Origin: Gordius sp. MW1
Lineage: Eukaryota > Nematomorpha > Gordioida > Gordea > Gordiidae
Assembly: GCA_964036665.1 (NCBI GenBank)
Contig: OZ038529.1
Coordinates: 20,966,060 to 21,030,059 of the forward strand
DNA length: 64,000 nt
Direction of reading: 5' to 3'
The position numbers were made by a program, and so were the translations under genes. Below the pieces are notes generated by a model, which did no database searches, was not told where the DNA came from, and worked only from the letters and a program-made list of their open reading frames with translations. Shown here piece by piece: positions 11,741 through 24,207 of this stretch. Every line of letters starts with the position of its first letter. The first letter of the stretch is position 1.

Positions 11741-13680
11741 AGAAGAAAAGACCTTACAATAAGTTTTATTCTGTTAAAATTATGAGAATCATTTAAATTA
11801 AAATAAAATTTTTACCTATATATCTATACGAAATTACAAATGTCATCTAAAGGTCTACTAATGATTTAACCTTTTAGTCATTAATTCTTTGGAGGGCTTT
11901 TGATTTGATTTATCATTGAATTTTTAATATATAATTTAAATTTAGCATTCCTTTTTTAAATGGGCAAAATTAAAATTGTTCGAATTTGAGATAAAGATGT
12001 TGCTATATCTCTAAAATTTAAGTTGTTCTTGCAAATTTTCAAAAAGATTTGGCTCTAACTACTAAAATCTTGGTTGTAGTTGTATTCATATTAAAGGGGG
12101 GTTGTTATCATTTAGGGAGGGGCAAAATAACTTTTATTTTAATCATAATTCTAGTAAATTTCAACGCATGCTTGAGTTTAGGAATGCCGCCCGCCCCTTT
12201 CTGCCTCGCTCTGACATTGCCCCTAGTTAACTATGTGTTTTTTGTTTTGTTTTATCAATGAATTATTCAATTAAATTTATTAATGACATATGTGACTATA
12301 AATATATTATCCATTAGAGTATAACTTTGATCTAGTAATTAAACAAATGTCTATTCCCACAATACCTTTATATTACATTAATACAAATTACTGTGATCGA
12401 ACTTTACCTTTTCTTATGGATATGGTATAACAATTACTAAATCTCAGGAAGCAATTATCTAAAAAATGTCACATATTTCCCATTCTCGTCAAAAATTTAT
12501 ATGTTGTTAAAACACACATGCAATATAATTAGTACACGGCATTGCAAAATCAGCCACATCCTAAGAAATTAGTGGTTATTTATATTGTCTAAATGACATG
12601 TCGCAAAATTTGGTGTTTTATAATTATGGGCGTTGCCAGAGAATTTGAGCCAGGCCAGAAGTTCAAAAATGCTTTAGGAGGGGGTAAATGATAAATTATC
12701 ATCACTTTTTAAAATTATATTGGAATTTATTAAAGAAGTTGCTACTACCCATGACCCATGGCTATGTCTTTTTTCAATTAGAGAATATGATTCGCCAGCT
12801 TTTAAGAGCCGATCCTTTAGATGCCATATTATAACAATTTTGGGGAGCGCAACATGAATAATATTGTTAAACTCTTGCCAAATTGTAGGAAATTTATAAT
12901 CAAACGTTTGTATTTGAGTTTAATAAATAATATGAGTTTGAAATTCTCTCTACAATTTAAAAATATGTTATTGCATTCAATTATTTCGTCATAAATGTGT
13001 CAATAATGAATTTATATTCAGGCAGTTTTTAAATTTCAAACATCAATATTTTTAAGGGATCTTTTAAATGTCTCACCCGCATTAATAAATTACATTTTTA
13101 TAATGTACTAGTTTAACTTATATCTGCTAGTGAACAATTCAGCCATAATAACCTAGTAACTGGTTTAAAAAATCGAATTAGGACCAAACCTTATTCAAAA
13201 TACCTTAAATGATATTTTTAATAATATATCAAAAAATTGCCAAGCTTTTTTTGTTTATTGTGTTGATGATCCTAAAAATAAGTTTTAAGAGTTCTTACAA
13301 CCAAGAACGAATTATGATTTTTTTTAACGATAGTAGTTTATTTCCAAATAATTAAGTATGTTGTATGCTAAAATATAATAAATTAATGAGCTGGCATCGA
13401 GCCATTTGCAACTAAATTAAAGTTTTTTCAATGTGTATTTTGATGTTGATGGTTGGCTCAAAATAGCTATAAGCATAAACAAAAATAAAGCTTTTAATAT
13501 GTCTCGAAACATTTAGTGATCAAAATACCAAAAAACATTAAAAAAAATAATAGTTGTGAAAGGTCAAGCTTCTCTAAAGGTACACGCATTAATTTTATCG
13601 GTCATTGCCTTTTTATGGTATTAGGTTAGGTTTGTGTGTTGTCGCTTAAAGCTTAATAAATATACCCATATTTTAATTGT
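11741..13680. other. AT-rich spacer with one degraded MITE
   Basis: No gene is seen. A worn copy of the GGGCGTAGCC MITE family can be picked out at about 12628-12771 (ATGGGCGTTGCCAGAG on the left, ACCCATGGCTATG on the right). A G-rich fragment with similar sequence lies near 12095-12200. The remainder is unremarkable. Confidence 0.4.
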
Positions 13681-13681
13681 T

Positions 13682-15080
13682 AATTGCTATGCAATTTATG
13701 GGCTCGCTTTTCGTTATCCCGTCGGTCCGTCCGTCCGTCCGTTCCTCCGTCCGTTCGTTGTCCGTCCAACATGTATCTTAATTGCTGGTTCGAATCCCGG
13801 AGAGGGGAAATTTTTAAATTTGTTTTTAATTAATATATTGGTCTTGTTAAAACCATTGATAATATGACTTTTTGGCCGTGTCCTGGCTACTGACCAATGA
13901 AAAAATGACCATTGGCCAAATTGTGAATCAATATTTCTTTTTCGTTTTTAGAATTGCTATATTAGGTTAACATTGATATTACCCTATGCCCCCCTACAAG
14001 GGCCTATGCCTCTACTGATATGGGTCTTTGTGCCCCCCCTCCCCTTGTGGGTTCGAATCCCGGAGAGGGCAAATTTTTTTTTTTAAATTAATATATTGTT
14101 CTTGTAATACCATTGATAATATGACTTTTTAGCCGTCCGGTGGCTACTGACCAATGAAAAAAATGACCATTGGCCAAAAGGTGAATCGAATTTTTTTTTC
14201 GTTTTTTTTCTTCTTTTATGTATTAATATCCTTTTTGACCGTCTCCTGGCTGCTGACCAATGGAAAAAATAACCATTGGCCAAAGTCCATCAAATTTATT
14301 TTTTTGTATTTTAAATATAGGCTATTTGGCCATTTGCTGGCTACTGACAAAGAAAAAAATGACCACTGGCCAAGTGAGATTAAACTCAAATTTTTTTCTT
14401 TAAATTATAATTATTGGCCAGTATTTGGCAGTCTGCTGGCTACTGACCAATGGAGAAAATGACCACTGGCCAAAGTGAGATTAAAATCGATTTTCTTTCT
14501 AAATTATAATTAAAGGCTAGTTGGCTGTCTGCTCACCATTAAAAAAATGACCACTGACCAAAGTCTATATTGCATTTTTTTATATTATAATTATAGGCTA
14601 TTTGGCCGTCTAACCAATGGAAAAGATGACCATTGGCCAAGGTCTGATTGGAAATTTTTTTCGTTTTTATCATGTTTATACTATATATATGCGCATGATT
14701 TGAATAGAGTTTATAATCATAATTCAAATTATGGGTCGCCTACACCAAATTGTTTAAATTTATACAGTATCAAAAAAACTCTAAATTGAAAGTTGTACGT
14801 TTTGGAAGGATGACTATTAGCTTTTCCAAGGTCATACCATCTATTTGCATTCCTTTCGTCATTATGATTAATTTAGATTGATAAATAAAAATGAATGAAA
14901 GAAAACCTATTCCTCGATAAATAAAGTATTAATAAATGTTTTATAGCAGATTTTAAAAAAATTTAACTTTTTAAATATTTGTATAAATAAATAACTAATC
15001 ATTTTGCATTTTATACCCCCCCCCCCCCATAGGCATTCTCGCCCCTTCCCATTTTTCTCGCCCATAAATTGCATAGCAAA
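13682..15080. repeat. Inverted-repeat-bounded segment enclosing a tandem array
   Basis: A TTGCTATGCAATTTATGGGC-type sequence near 13682-13702 recurs in inverted orientation near 15058-15080 with almost no mismatch over about 20 bases. A related direct copy lies near 15428. Between the inverted copies are TCCG-rich sequence, the tandem array at 13787-14650 and a long C-run. This could be a DNA element with internal tandem repeats, but no target duplication was found. Confidence 0.35.
13787..14650. repeat. Minisatellite-like array with internal palindrome
   Basis: About seven imperfect units, mostly 80-105 bp, carry the core GGCTACTGACCAATGG, an A-run, then TGACCATTGGCCA. Unit cores start near 13873, 14131, 14236, 14329, 14427, 14522 and 14602. 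In each, CCAATGG and CCATTGG can pair as a short hairpin. The first two units are preceded by a duplicated block starting GGTTCGAATCCCGG (13787 and 14050), which resembles a tRNA B box. The short reading frames here are by-products of the repeat. Confidence 0.8.
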
Positions 15081-15173
15081 TATGCTACGTTTATACGGAG
15101 TATAGATGTGTTTCGTTCCCCCTTCCCTCCTGCACCTCCCTCCCCCCTTGGCTTCTCCGCCTTCCCTTCCCAC

Positions 15174-17339
15174 CAGGGCCCAAGGCCCTGGTTTATTATG
15201 TTCGTTTTGTGATATTTTGAATTAATTTTTTAACCTGGAAACGCGAATTTGCGCTGCACCAAGTGTACCCAATATTAATCTATGAGCAAAATAAAAGGCG
15301 ACTGAATATCTAACAAATTAACATATCTAAATTTATCTCCCCTGAAACATATTTACTCCTGCAACGCCGTTTTTAAAAATTTGTTTGCACTCACCCCTCC
15401 TCCTCCCAATCCAAACCTGAAACATTAATTGATATGCAATTTATGATCTTGTTTTTGGTTGTCCGTCCGTCCGCCATGTCCATCTTGTAATATTTTAATA
15501 ATTGCAAAACTTATACGGGTTTTTATGGTTGTGAACTTATGCTTCTGTAAAAGACTTTTATTTTCTTTCGAAAATAGACAAGCTAATGACCGCTGGTTGG
15601 CTTTAATTTTTTCGACTTCGCCCAAATTCCAACATTGTTTTTGTGCCCGACTGATTACTTTAATATATAATTTTTTAGGCAACTTGTCTAGGTTGTATAA
15701 TTGCGAAACTGACTAAATAATTCCCTGCAAAATGTTTTTGACCGTTGCTTACTTCTACTTTACCTACCCCCGGCCAGAGGCCAAAATCCTTCTCAATTTC
15801 TACTGCTTATTATTGTTTTAAAACTTCTTATGGCAACTTGTCCATTTTTTTTATAATGGATTTGCTAAATTAATAATTCCCTGCAAATTATAATAATTAT
15901 AAATAAATGAAGTCCAGCTATGCGATCTTGTGATCATAAATTTTATCGTTTTTTGTCACAAAATAAATTTATTAATCAGGTTTTTTGGGGATGCAAGTGT
16001 TAATTGGAAAATAGTTTGGTCCAATATAACTTAAGATTAAATCCAGTGATCTCGATCAAGGTTATATCCGTAAATCTATATCATGTATGTGCCGATACAT
16101 GACAGCGAAGTACTAAATGTACGATTGATTAAAAATGTGGGATTTGCACACTTAGCCCTTTGCATTACTTCTTACCGACCAATTATATTGTAATTTATGG
16201 CTAATCCATTGAGTTTTATGGCCGGCTGGTTGCAGAAAAAAATCATAAAATTCGTGTGTGCCTACTAGGGGTTGGAGATTTAATATTGTTGGTTAGTTCT
16301 TAGTTATTACCTTGAGAACGACTGGTAAGTGCTAACTATGCAACAGCTGGGTCTCATACATTACACATTTACACATGTATTATATAGGCATAAATCTCTT
16401 CTTTAGCCTTATAAAATAAGATAAATAAGAATCACGTAGAGTGAGAAGCAGAGCAAGGAAGACTAATAAATATATTATCGAATGGTCAGTGAGTAGATGG
16501 TCAAAGATTAATTACACAAATATTTTATTGCTTGGCCGGCCATCTGATTGAACGAGGGAATGAGGAGATCCATTTGCCACCGATATTACGTTGTGTATGG
16601 TATTAATATTTATGTGTTTATTTGTGGTTTGTTTTGTTATAAGTGAACTTAATGAGGTATGGCTCAACCTACCCCGCGCTAGTGCAGATGAATTATAACG
16701 TTTGATTGAGTGATAGCATATTTTAGTGGGACATTTATTAATTTGCGAAATTTTTTTTAAAAGAATAGATAAACGTTGCTGAATTAAGTAAAATTAAAGG
16801 CTTTATCAAGGTATGTGTAAAAAATGACGATTCAATATTAATTTATCTCGTTTAAAACCAAAATTTAGGATAGTTTATTCATTTTTGAAAGTTAAAATAG
16901 TTCACCCGATATTTAAACCCTTTATGCATCTAGGTAAATTGAAACAATATACATTTTGATTTATAAACTAATGCAAAGGAACATTAAACGGATATATCTG
17001 TTATCTGGTAAATACTTTTTTTCAAAGTTCAAAAAACTGCAATATGCTTATTTTATCTTTGATTATGTTCGTAATTATCAATTAGTATATCTTTGAACTG
17101 TTTCCATAGGTATCAAATAACATGATTCCGATTTAGTTTTTATGGGATCTTAGAAATCAATGTTGCATCATTCTAGAAGATCTCATCTACTGTTTAAAAA
17201 TCAAAGGCACTTTTTATGTAAAACTGAAATTTTTCTTCTCGCTTAATATAAATAAAAAGGTTTGTAAAAAATTAAAATTGTTAAATGCGATGAGCATATT
17301 CACCTTTTTATATTCCATTTTTTGAATTTATATGGGCGC
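15174..17339. other. AT-rich spacer with low-copy local repeats
   Basis: No gene is recognised. A short segment containing GCAACTTGTC and AATTCCCTGCAAA occurs twice (about 15678-15731 and 15833-15890). A TCCG run lies at 15464-15475. The open frames here show no domain, initiation context or splice pattern that I would trust. Confidence 0.4.
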
Positions 17340-17347
17340 ATAGCAAT

Positions 17348-18161
17348 CAGAGATCAGATTGCCCGGCCCGGCCCGCTGCCCGAACAGGCCCGGCCCGGCC
17401 CGTGGGCCGGGTCGGGCCGGGCAACTGTCCTAAATTTTTATTTTCGGGCGGGCTCGGGCGGGCACGAAGAAGATAGGATTCGGGCAATTCGGGCTTAATG
17501 AGATTTTTTAGATGTATTATTTTGTTACTTTTCATTAAATTGCATATGAAAATGCTAAAAAATCGCCATCCGTCCCCAAGTTATTTTTTACAATTTTTGC
17601 CAGAACCCCTTTATTTCCATCAAGTCCCTAGCTAGGTTATGGAAAGGATTAAAATATTTATATTTATGCAGCCGTTTCATTGTTCGTAATTCGCATGTGC
17701 CGTCTATACATAGCACAAAATCGTCACGCCCAAATTGATACAACGCCTGAAAGTGTTAAATTTCATTCTAATATCATTTAATCTTTTAACAAATGATTTA
17801 ACAAGGCTTCTTCAATTCGCCTTTATTATTCCCTTATCACTCATCGTTATCGCTAAGCTCAAATATTTTAGAAAGACCAAATACTACGTTTTTTGACCAA
17901 TTAGGATTAAAAATAAAATACAAAAGTTTCATCTGAAAAGATCATTCGTCTTTTAGATATTGAAAGAATTTTAGGTGGCAAAATTTCGGGCCCAACACAG
18001 GCAATTTAATATTTCGGGCCGGGCATTTCGGGCAGCATTAATGTTTCGGGCGGGCTCGGGCGGACACCAGAAGGGTTCGGGCGGGCTCGGGCGGGCAATG
18101 AGGTTAGAGAATTGAACCTGGCCGGGTTCGGGCAGAAAATTCCTAACAAATCTGACCTCTG
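17348..18161. mobile_element. Non-autonomous hAT-type element with GC-rich arms
   Basis: The 814-bp element starts CAGAGATCAGATTG and ends CAAATCTGACCTCTG, which are near-perfect inverted repeats. A perfect 8-bp duplication ATAGCAAT flanks it at 17340-17347 and 18162-18169. Both arms carry repeated GGGC/CGGGC motifs in inverted orientation, very GC-rich against the surroundings; the middle is AT-rich and non-coding. CAGAG termini with 8-bp duplications are typical of hAT elements. Apparent Pro/Arg-rich frames are by-products of the GGGCC repeats. Confidence 0.88.
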
Positions 18162-18169
18162 ATAGCAAT

Positions 18170-19672
18170 ACCAGTTTTTTAAAATTATCAGATTAAAATG
18201 TCAATAAATTATATTTAAAAATAAAGTTTCAATGATTTTTTAGCTTATTAATTTTTATAAATGTTTCAATGGTCAAGGGAAAAGGGGTAGAAAAGCCTTC
18301 ACTAAATTTGTTTCCATTATTTTTTGATAAACTATTCCAACGAATTTTTCTTTTGTAGTATTAAATTATAAAATGAATGAAAATACATTACTACTCTATT
18401 ATAAATGTTTCTAATAAAATAACAATTAAAATAATAAAGTTGGATCCATTAAAAACGCACGGGAGAAGATTCAAAGGGGGCTTTAGAATCTGCTGCGATG
18501 AAAGGCAGTCGGAATAAAATATTATTAGAATAAATTACAATAATTATATTACGAACATTTATTATTAATGACTTTTTAATGATATATTCTTCACACATTG
18601 CAAGAGAGTGATAGTTAGAGATTGATAGGATTAAATAGTAAGTTGCTTCATAACAAATTAGGCTAAGCGTAAATCAAGCAGTAATCTCACATTTTTTAAA
18701 CGTGGGTAGATTAATTTAAATAATTTATGCATATTTTATGGGGTAAATTATCCACTGAACGACAAGTTTTCACAAACAAGCAGCAGAGGTTTTAATTATT
18801 AAAACTTTAATATAACAAATGATTTGATCTAAAACTTCTTACTAATCAAATGAACTCGTCCTTTAAATGTTGCGCCCTTAATGTTGAGCGATTTTTACCT
18901 TTGAAAAGTAACGAGGAGTGGAAAAATTAATTATAATTTATTGTCTAACTGATTATTATTTGCCAAAGTACAAATTAAATCGATATTTTTTAATTAGCTC
19001 AAAACTTTTTAAATCCCATTCATTCCTCTCTTACTTATTACACCACTACTAGACACTTAAATATTATGATGACTGTTGAAATATGTACATGATGATGGGT
19101 TTGTAGGTTTGGAGTGGTGTAGTGACCTATTGTTAAAGCGACACCTCAAGATTCTTGCGATTTATGAAGTTTCTCCGTAAAACCTGCAAAATTGGCGTAA
19201 CAGGGGTGCCAAGGGAGCCAAGCTCCCCCCCCCCCCCCAGAGCAAAATTCTGGCCCCTTTGGGCCCCCAAGCAATTTTCTAATATGCCTTAATTTTTATA
19301 GTTAATAATTGTATATTTATTAAATAAATATTTTAATTGTCGAAATTCCGTTTTGTTATTTATTAGCAAGCAATGGCAAAACAAGCAATTAAAATCTAAC
19401 ATAATTTTTTTAGCTCCAAACAACAACTTCAATTAAATTTGTATGGTATATTATTGTTGAGGATATACCAATGGTCATTTTGCAAAAATAAAAACTTTTA
19501 TTGTCGATATACTAGATCCATTTTGGGTTTAAATTATTTGTATTTGTAAAAACTTACTATATGCCATATAATTTTAAATTTCCATAATTTTATCCTTTCA
19601 GATACATAGTTTGATGTTGTTTTATATGCATTATTCATTACAAATAAAATTTTTAATCTGGGTAATTTCGTT
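18170..19672. other. AT-rich spacer
   Basis: No gene is seen. A G/C-homopolymer fragment (about 19195-19270, with a 14-base C-run) resembles the short fragment at 20690-20765 that ends GCTACGCCACTG, suggesting a second worn MITE-like family. Confidence 0.4.
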
Positions 19673-20557
19673 TAGAGACCGGCACGGTCTCGCTCGGCCA
19701 GGCCTGAAACTCAACCCTGGGCTTCTACTTTAAAAAAATGACTTAACGGGGAAGGCCGTTTAATAACCTAGCGGGCTCGGGCCGGACATAGATATAAGTA
19801 AGACCCGCTGAAAGGCCATTATAAAATCATTTAGATTTTTGTGTGTATCATAAAGTATAAAAGAGGTATGCTTTTTAAAATGTGTTTTTAAAATTAACAA
19901 AGAAAATATTATCATGTTTTTCTCGTTACTCATTTATCAATATCTCAACGTGCATATCAAATTGATAAGTGTTATTTAGAGAGTATATGAAAACATGGTC
20001 ATTTCAATCTCTTTAAACATTATATTAATCTATTATTAATAATTGTAATATATATATATATTGTTTGATTAGTTCAATTCGGGCCGGACATAGATATAAG
20101 TAAGACCCGCTGAAAGGCCATTATAAAATCATTTAGATTTTTGTGTGTATCATAAAGTATAAAAGAGGTATGCTTTTTAAAATGTGTTTTTAAAATTAAC
20201 AAAGAAAATATTATCATGTTTTTCTCGTTACTCATTTATCAATATCTCAACGTGCATATCAAATTGATAAGTGTTATTTAGAGAGTATATGAAAACATGG
20301 TCATTTCAATCTCTTTAAACATTATATTAATCTATTATTAATAATTGTAATATATATATATATTGTTTGATTAGTTCAATTAAAAATAACAATCGAATAT
20401 GAAAGGCAGCAAAATAAATTTTGTAAGCGGTCTCGGGCTCGGGCTTTGTAAAAACAAGCGGATTAGATCTATTATTATTATTTTGATGGGCCCGAAGCGT
20501 AGGTTTATCTTCTTGTAACGGGCGGGCTTCTTGATCTAAAGAGACCGTTGCAGGTCT
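19673..20557. mobile_element. Candidate non-autonomous TIR element, GC-rich ends
   Basis: The left end (AGAGACCGGCACGGTCTC near 19673) and right end (GAGACCGTTGCAGGTCT near 20541-20557) are inverted relatives with a few mismatches. Both arms have CGGGC-rich stretches (GCGGGCTCGGGCC near 19771; GGTCTCGGGCTCGGGC near 20429). The middle is AT-rich and includes the 302-bp tandem duplication. No clean target duplication was found, so the boundaries are uncertain. Confidence 0.5.
19777..20380. repeat. Perfect 302-bp tandem duplication
   Basis: Bases 19777-20078 and 20079-20380 appear identical, including a TA microsatellite of the same length near the 3' end of each copy. The unit starts TCGGGCCGGACATAGATATA. 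Identity at this length means a very recent duplication or an assembly artefact. Confidence 0.85.
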
Positions 20558-23500
20558 AGAATTTTGCATGCTCATGTGCAAGGAAGATCTAAATACTGGG
20601 ATCTTATTATTGATATAGACTTAAAGTGGTACTAATTCAAGAAGTTTATAAGTTTGACAAATGGCTTTGGGGAAAAATTTTAACCGCCGTGATCCCTCCC
20701 TGCTTATTGGTGTGAAATTTAAGTTCGCCCCCCCCCCAGGGAAAAATTCTAGCTACGCCACTGAGTGTAAATTTGGCTCTATTGTAATTAATTAATTAAT
20801 TAAATTTCACACTTATAAGTCCTCTTTATAATATACTTGGATATCAATTGAAATTTATTAATTATATTACAATCATTAAAAACTCTGTGTCCAATGCAAT
20901 AGTTAACAAGGTTTCTAAAGGTGCATGGCACATAAATAACATTTCCGATTAAATATTATAGTTTTATGCGATTTTAGAAAGTAGCAGTTGATAAATGAAG
21001 TCCCAATTATTTGCAAACGGCCATGATAAAATGATATGATTTATGTTCAACAAAGTATAAAGAAAAAATGGCTCGATATGACAAGAATTCTTATACGCAA
21101 TTTGTTAAAGTTTATCTTTTCATAATTGACCTAAGGCTAATAAGTGAATGTACTCAACCCTATATAAACTCAGCAAGACACCCTATCGATTTTGGGATTA
21201 TATTTCGGGCTAAATCTTTCTTAAACCGTTATATTTATGATGGTAAATAAAGTTTGATGTTGATGGCAAAATAAATCATCCCTTAGACTGTAAAAAATTT
21301 ATATAGTGAGTCAATAAATTAATATTTACAACTTAAGGTGACCGATTTTGATTTATTATCATAATAAGAAGACCAAATTTGTAATTCTTCCTAACTTTGT
21401 AATTAAATACTCTTATAATCGATGTGTTATTGAGTTATAAATTAATTACCTTAAATTTTATAGTAATTAATATTTTAAATCCTTTTGCAAATGGCTTGTT
21501 CGCTCCAATTGTGATCTATTATTTTGACACATCTATCTTCTAATCCTTCTCTATCAAATTAATTGCAGGAAATGAAAAGCCTGAGTTAGGTCTGAAAATG
21601 CTTGTTGACAGCCAAAATCCCAATCATTAATACTTTTAAAGACTTATTTCAGTACAATCTTCAAAAAAGTCACGTATATTATACAATTCGCTAAATTTTT
21701 TCCCGCAACAATTTGTTAGGAAGACTTAATTTCTTAGGCAAAAGCTTACTTTAGTTTAGTCTCAGAATCTTGTTTGAGGTGATAGCGTTTATAACTAACC
21801 CCACCCCAAATTTATATATTAACATAAAGTAGAGCGAGCTACTTGACGCCATTAAAATTAAAGGGGAGCTCGAAAGATGATTTAATGATGATGATTGATG
21901 AATTATCACCATGGTCCATTCCACAATTCTTGAGTCATCATAGTTTTGTTGTGTGCTTGTAGGATACAAATACCCATTAACACGAACGATTAAGTTTGCA
22001 ATTTTTTTATTCAACTTAAAATTAGCATGCATCCTCTCAGGTAGTCGATGAGTATGACACTCGTCAACACACTAGATCATCTTACTTTGATTGTAATAGG
22101 TGATCTTAATGCTAATTAGAAAGACACGCGGCGCCTCTTCAATAATACCCTGTCCTTAACGCTTGCTACCTCATTTATTATTTAGGGTGCTTCATGGATA
22201 CATACAAACTCGACATGATATATTCAGGTCGTATTCAGGCAAATTATTAACAAACATATTTCAGGGAATCTAGGGTTGCAAATTTTCGTCTTCTATTCTC
22301 AAAAATATTATCCACAAGATGACAGCCCCTATAAATATTGTAATTTAAGGAGCTCTAAGAAATTTATACGAATAAAACTTATTTAAAAAATTTAAGAGTA
22401 AAATATTTCAATATAAAACTATAGTTTTTATAGATCTAGAAAAAAAAGTAAGAGGCAGTTACACATGCGATTCTAGTTTTAAAATCCCAATTTTTTTTAA
22501 ATAATAATAAAGTCCTGCTCTCCCTTATTTTTCAAAAAGAGCCCCTAGCGTAGAAATTAATAAATTCCTGTAATTTAAAATAGTTACCTAGTGATTTTAA
22601 AAAAAATTTCAAAGGAAAAGCATCGTGAAAGATATCTGTGCCTTTATACTCTCTACCTAGTTATTATTCAATGGCCCCCTTCATTAAAGTCATTAGCATT
22701 ACATTCACACATGTTTTATATGTGACGCGAAACAGTGTGAGCACTGCATAACTATTATCATTACTATTTATCAGGAGCAGAGAAGGGTGTAAACACAGCT
22801 TGTGTAATTTGGTTCACTACTACCTGAACGAGATCATTGGTTCAAGAGTAGTATAATTTAGCTTTAAAAACCTGCTGCGATATTACACCACTGTCGCATC
22901 CTGTTTTATTTTATAGAGAGACTCTAGTTAGAAGGAGAGATAAAAAAAGACTATTAGGTGTATATAGGTGTAAGACAATGAATTTAATAATATCCTTTCA
23001 CATCGACGGTTTCTCTCCTCTTTGACATATTTTATAATTATATAGTTCCCTATCGACCCTAGGTGTCGCACGGTCGGTATCATATAGTAAATTACCTCTC
23101 TCTACCACTCCAAACACCATAATAATAAAATATCAACATTCTGTTACTGCAGCAGCGCACACTTCTCTTCTCAACAACTAACGGCGGGTGTATCGCTCGC
23201 TATTGTACATGTCGGTCGATCTTTTGTCATTTAAAAAAGGGAATCAAAAATTTAATATATAAACATAACCTCCCTTGGTCGCATTACTTTATTTTTCACA
23301 AACTATGATTGTTTAAGAAAAAATTGACTCTTGCAACTGGTGAATCATCTCGTCATATAGTTATATGGTAGGGATTAAAATTTAAAATTACAGATAGAAA
23401 AGAAATTTTATTATTACCTATAATCCGACGACCGTGGATTATTGGAATTTTTTAATATCTATCTAGTCTACATATAGATAGATATCATCTCGTATCGTAA

Positions 23501-24146
23501 AATTTTCCTTACGGTTACGTCTTATCGCATGCTCATTTTATAGAGCATAAGAAATTTCCTTGGGACTCAATTTAAGTCATCACTTAGAATTATACGTAAT
23601 GGTGGATAAATAATTCATAACGATCGACCTTCTAGGGATTTTAAATCGTTTAAATTTTTCAAAAAATTGAAATTTGAAACGTCATTTTTAGATACAACAG
23701 GCATTCCTTTAAAATGTTCAATCAACTTCGCACCACGACTTTTTCGTTCTCTGGTATGTATCATTCGTCATGTTAATGGGACAAATTGTGTATATTAAGC
23801 TATGGACAACACATCGATTCAGGCTAATTTTTATTGATTTTGCGTCACTCCAAATTTTTCAAGATTAGCCGCTATTCCTCAAAGCAATCGCAACCTCCCC
23901 CTCCCCGTTCGTTCATTGATAATTATTACTAATTTGTGATTTTACAAAATATCACACATTTTAAATTATGGTCATGAACATACCAATTCACATATACAAT
24001 TTCTCTAAAAAATAAATTGCCACTTTTCATTGACAGCCACGAGGTCTCCTTAATTCGAGCACCGACGCGTATTCGAGGCTAGTAGTGTAATATAATTTAT
24101 TCGGGAGCCCTCTTGAAAATAACCAGCTCCCCTGATATATACAGAA
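20558..24146. other. AT-rich spacer upstream of the turtle gene
   Basis: Apart from the weak endonuclease relic near 21990-22240 nothing coding is recognised. The right-hand part (about 23000-24146) should contain the promoter and 5' UTR of the turtle homologue, but no distinctive core-promoter motif was identified. Confidence 0.4.
21990..22240 (+). pseudogene. Possible relic of a non-LTR endonuclease
   Basis: One forward frame reads LIVIGDLNAN near 22087-22116. This matches the GDFNAH-type motif of retrotransposon APE endonucleases. A downstream GASWIHTNST stretch (near 22188-22217) is reminiscent of the next conserved block. The frame has several stops. It is not the same family as the RTE copies, and the evidence is only these short motifs. 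Confidence 0.3.
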
Positions 24147-24207
24147 ATGTTTTTGTCATTGTTTGTCGCGTTTTTCATCGGGCCCAGCATCACATTCGTG
24201 ACAACAA
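24147..24207 (+). CDS. tutl: Turtle signal-peptide exon
   Basis: ATG opens 20 codons (MFLSLFVAFFIGPSITFVTT), a typical hydrophobic signal sequence, then one base before a GTAATT donor. The next exon supplies two bases (AG|GT acceptor at 27681/27682), so the phase is correct. A CTAAT branch-point-like sequence lies about 25 bases before that acceptor. The acceptor's pyrimidine tract is weak, so another upstream exon remains possible. Confidence 0.6.

Noticed and set aside
13787-13806. tRNA-like GGTTCGAATCCCGG, repeated at 14050
   Set aside because: Both copies sit in a duplicated repeat block and lack the rest of a tRNA cloverleaf.
13700-14700. CRISPR-like array
   Set aside because: The units are tandem imperfect minisatellite copies with no unique spacers, in a eukaryotic context.
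14907-15173. Gly-rich minus-strand frame
   Set aside because: It is created by C-runs and pyrimidine-rich repeats on the plus strand.
17347-18168. Pro/Arg-rich minus-strand reading frames
   Set aside because: They arise from GGGCC/CGGGC repeats in the arms of the hAT-type MITE and show no domain or splice context.
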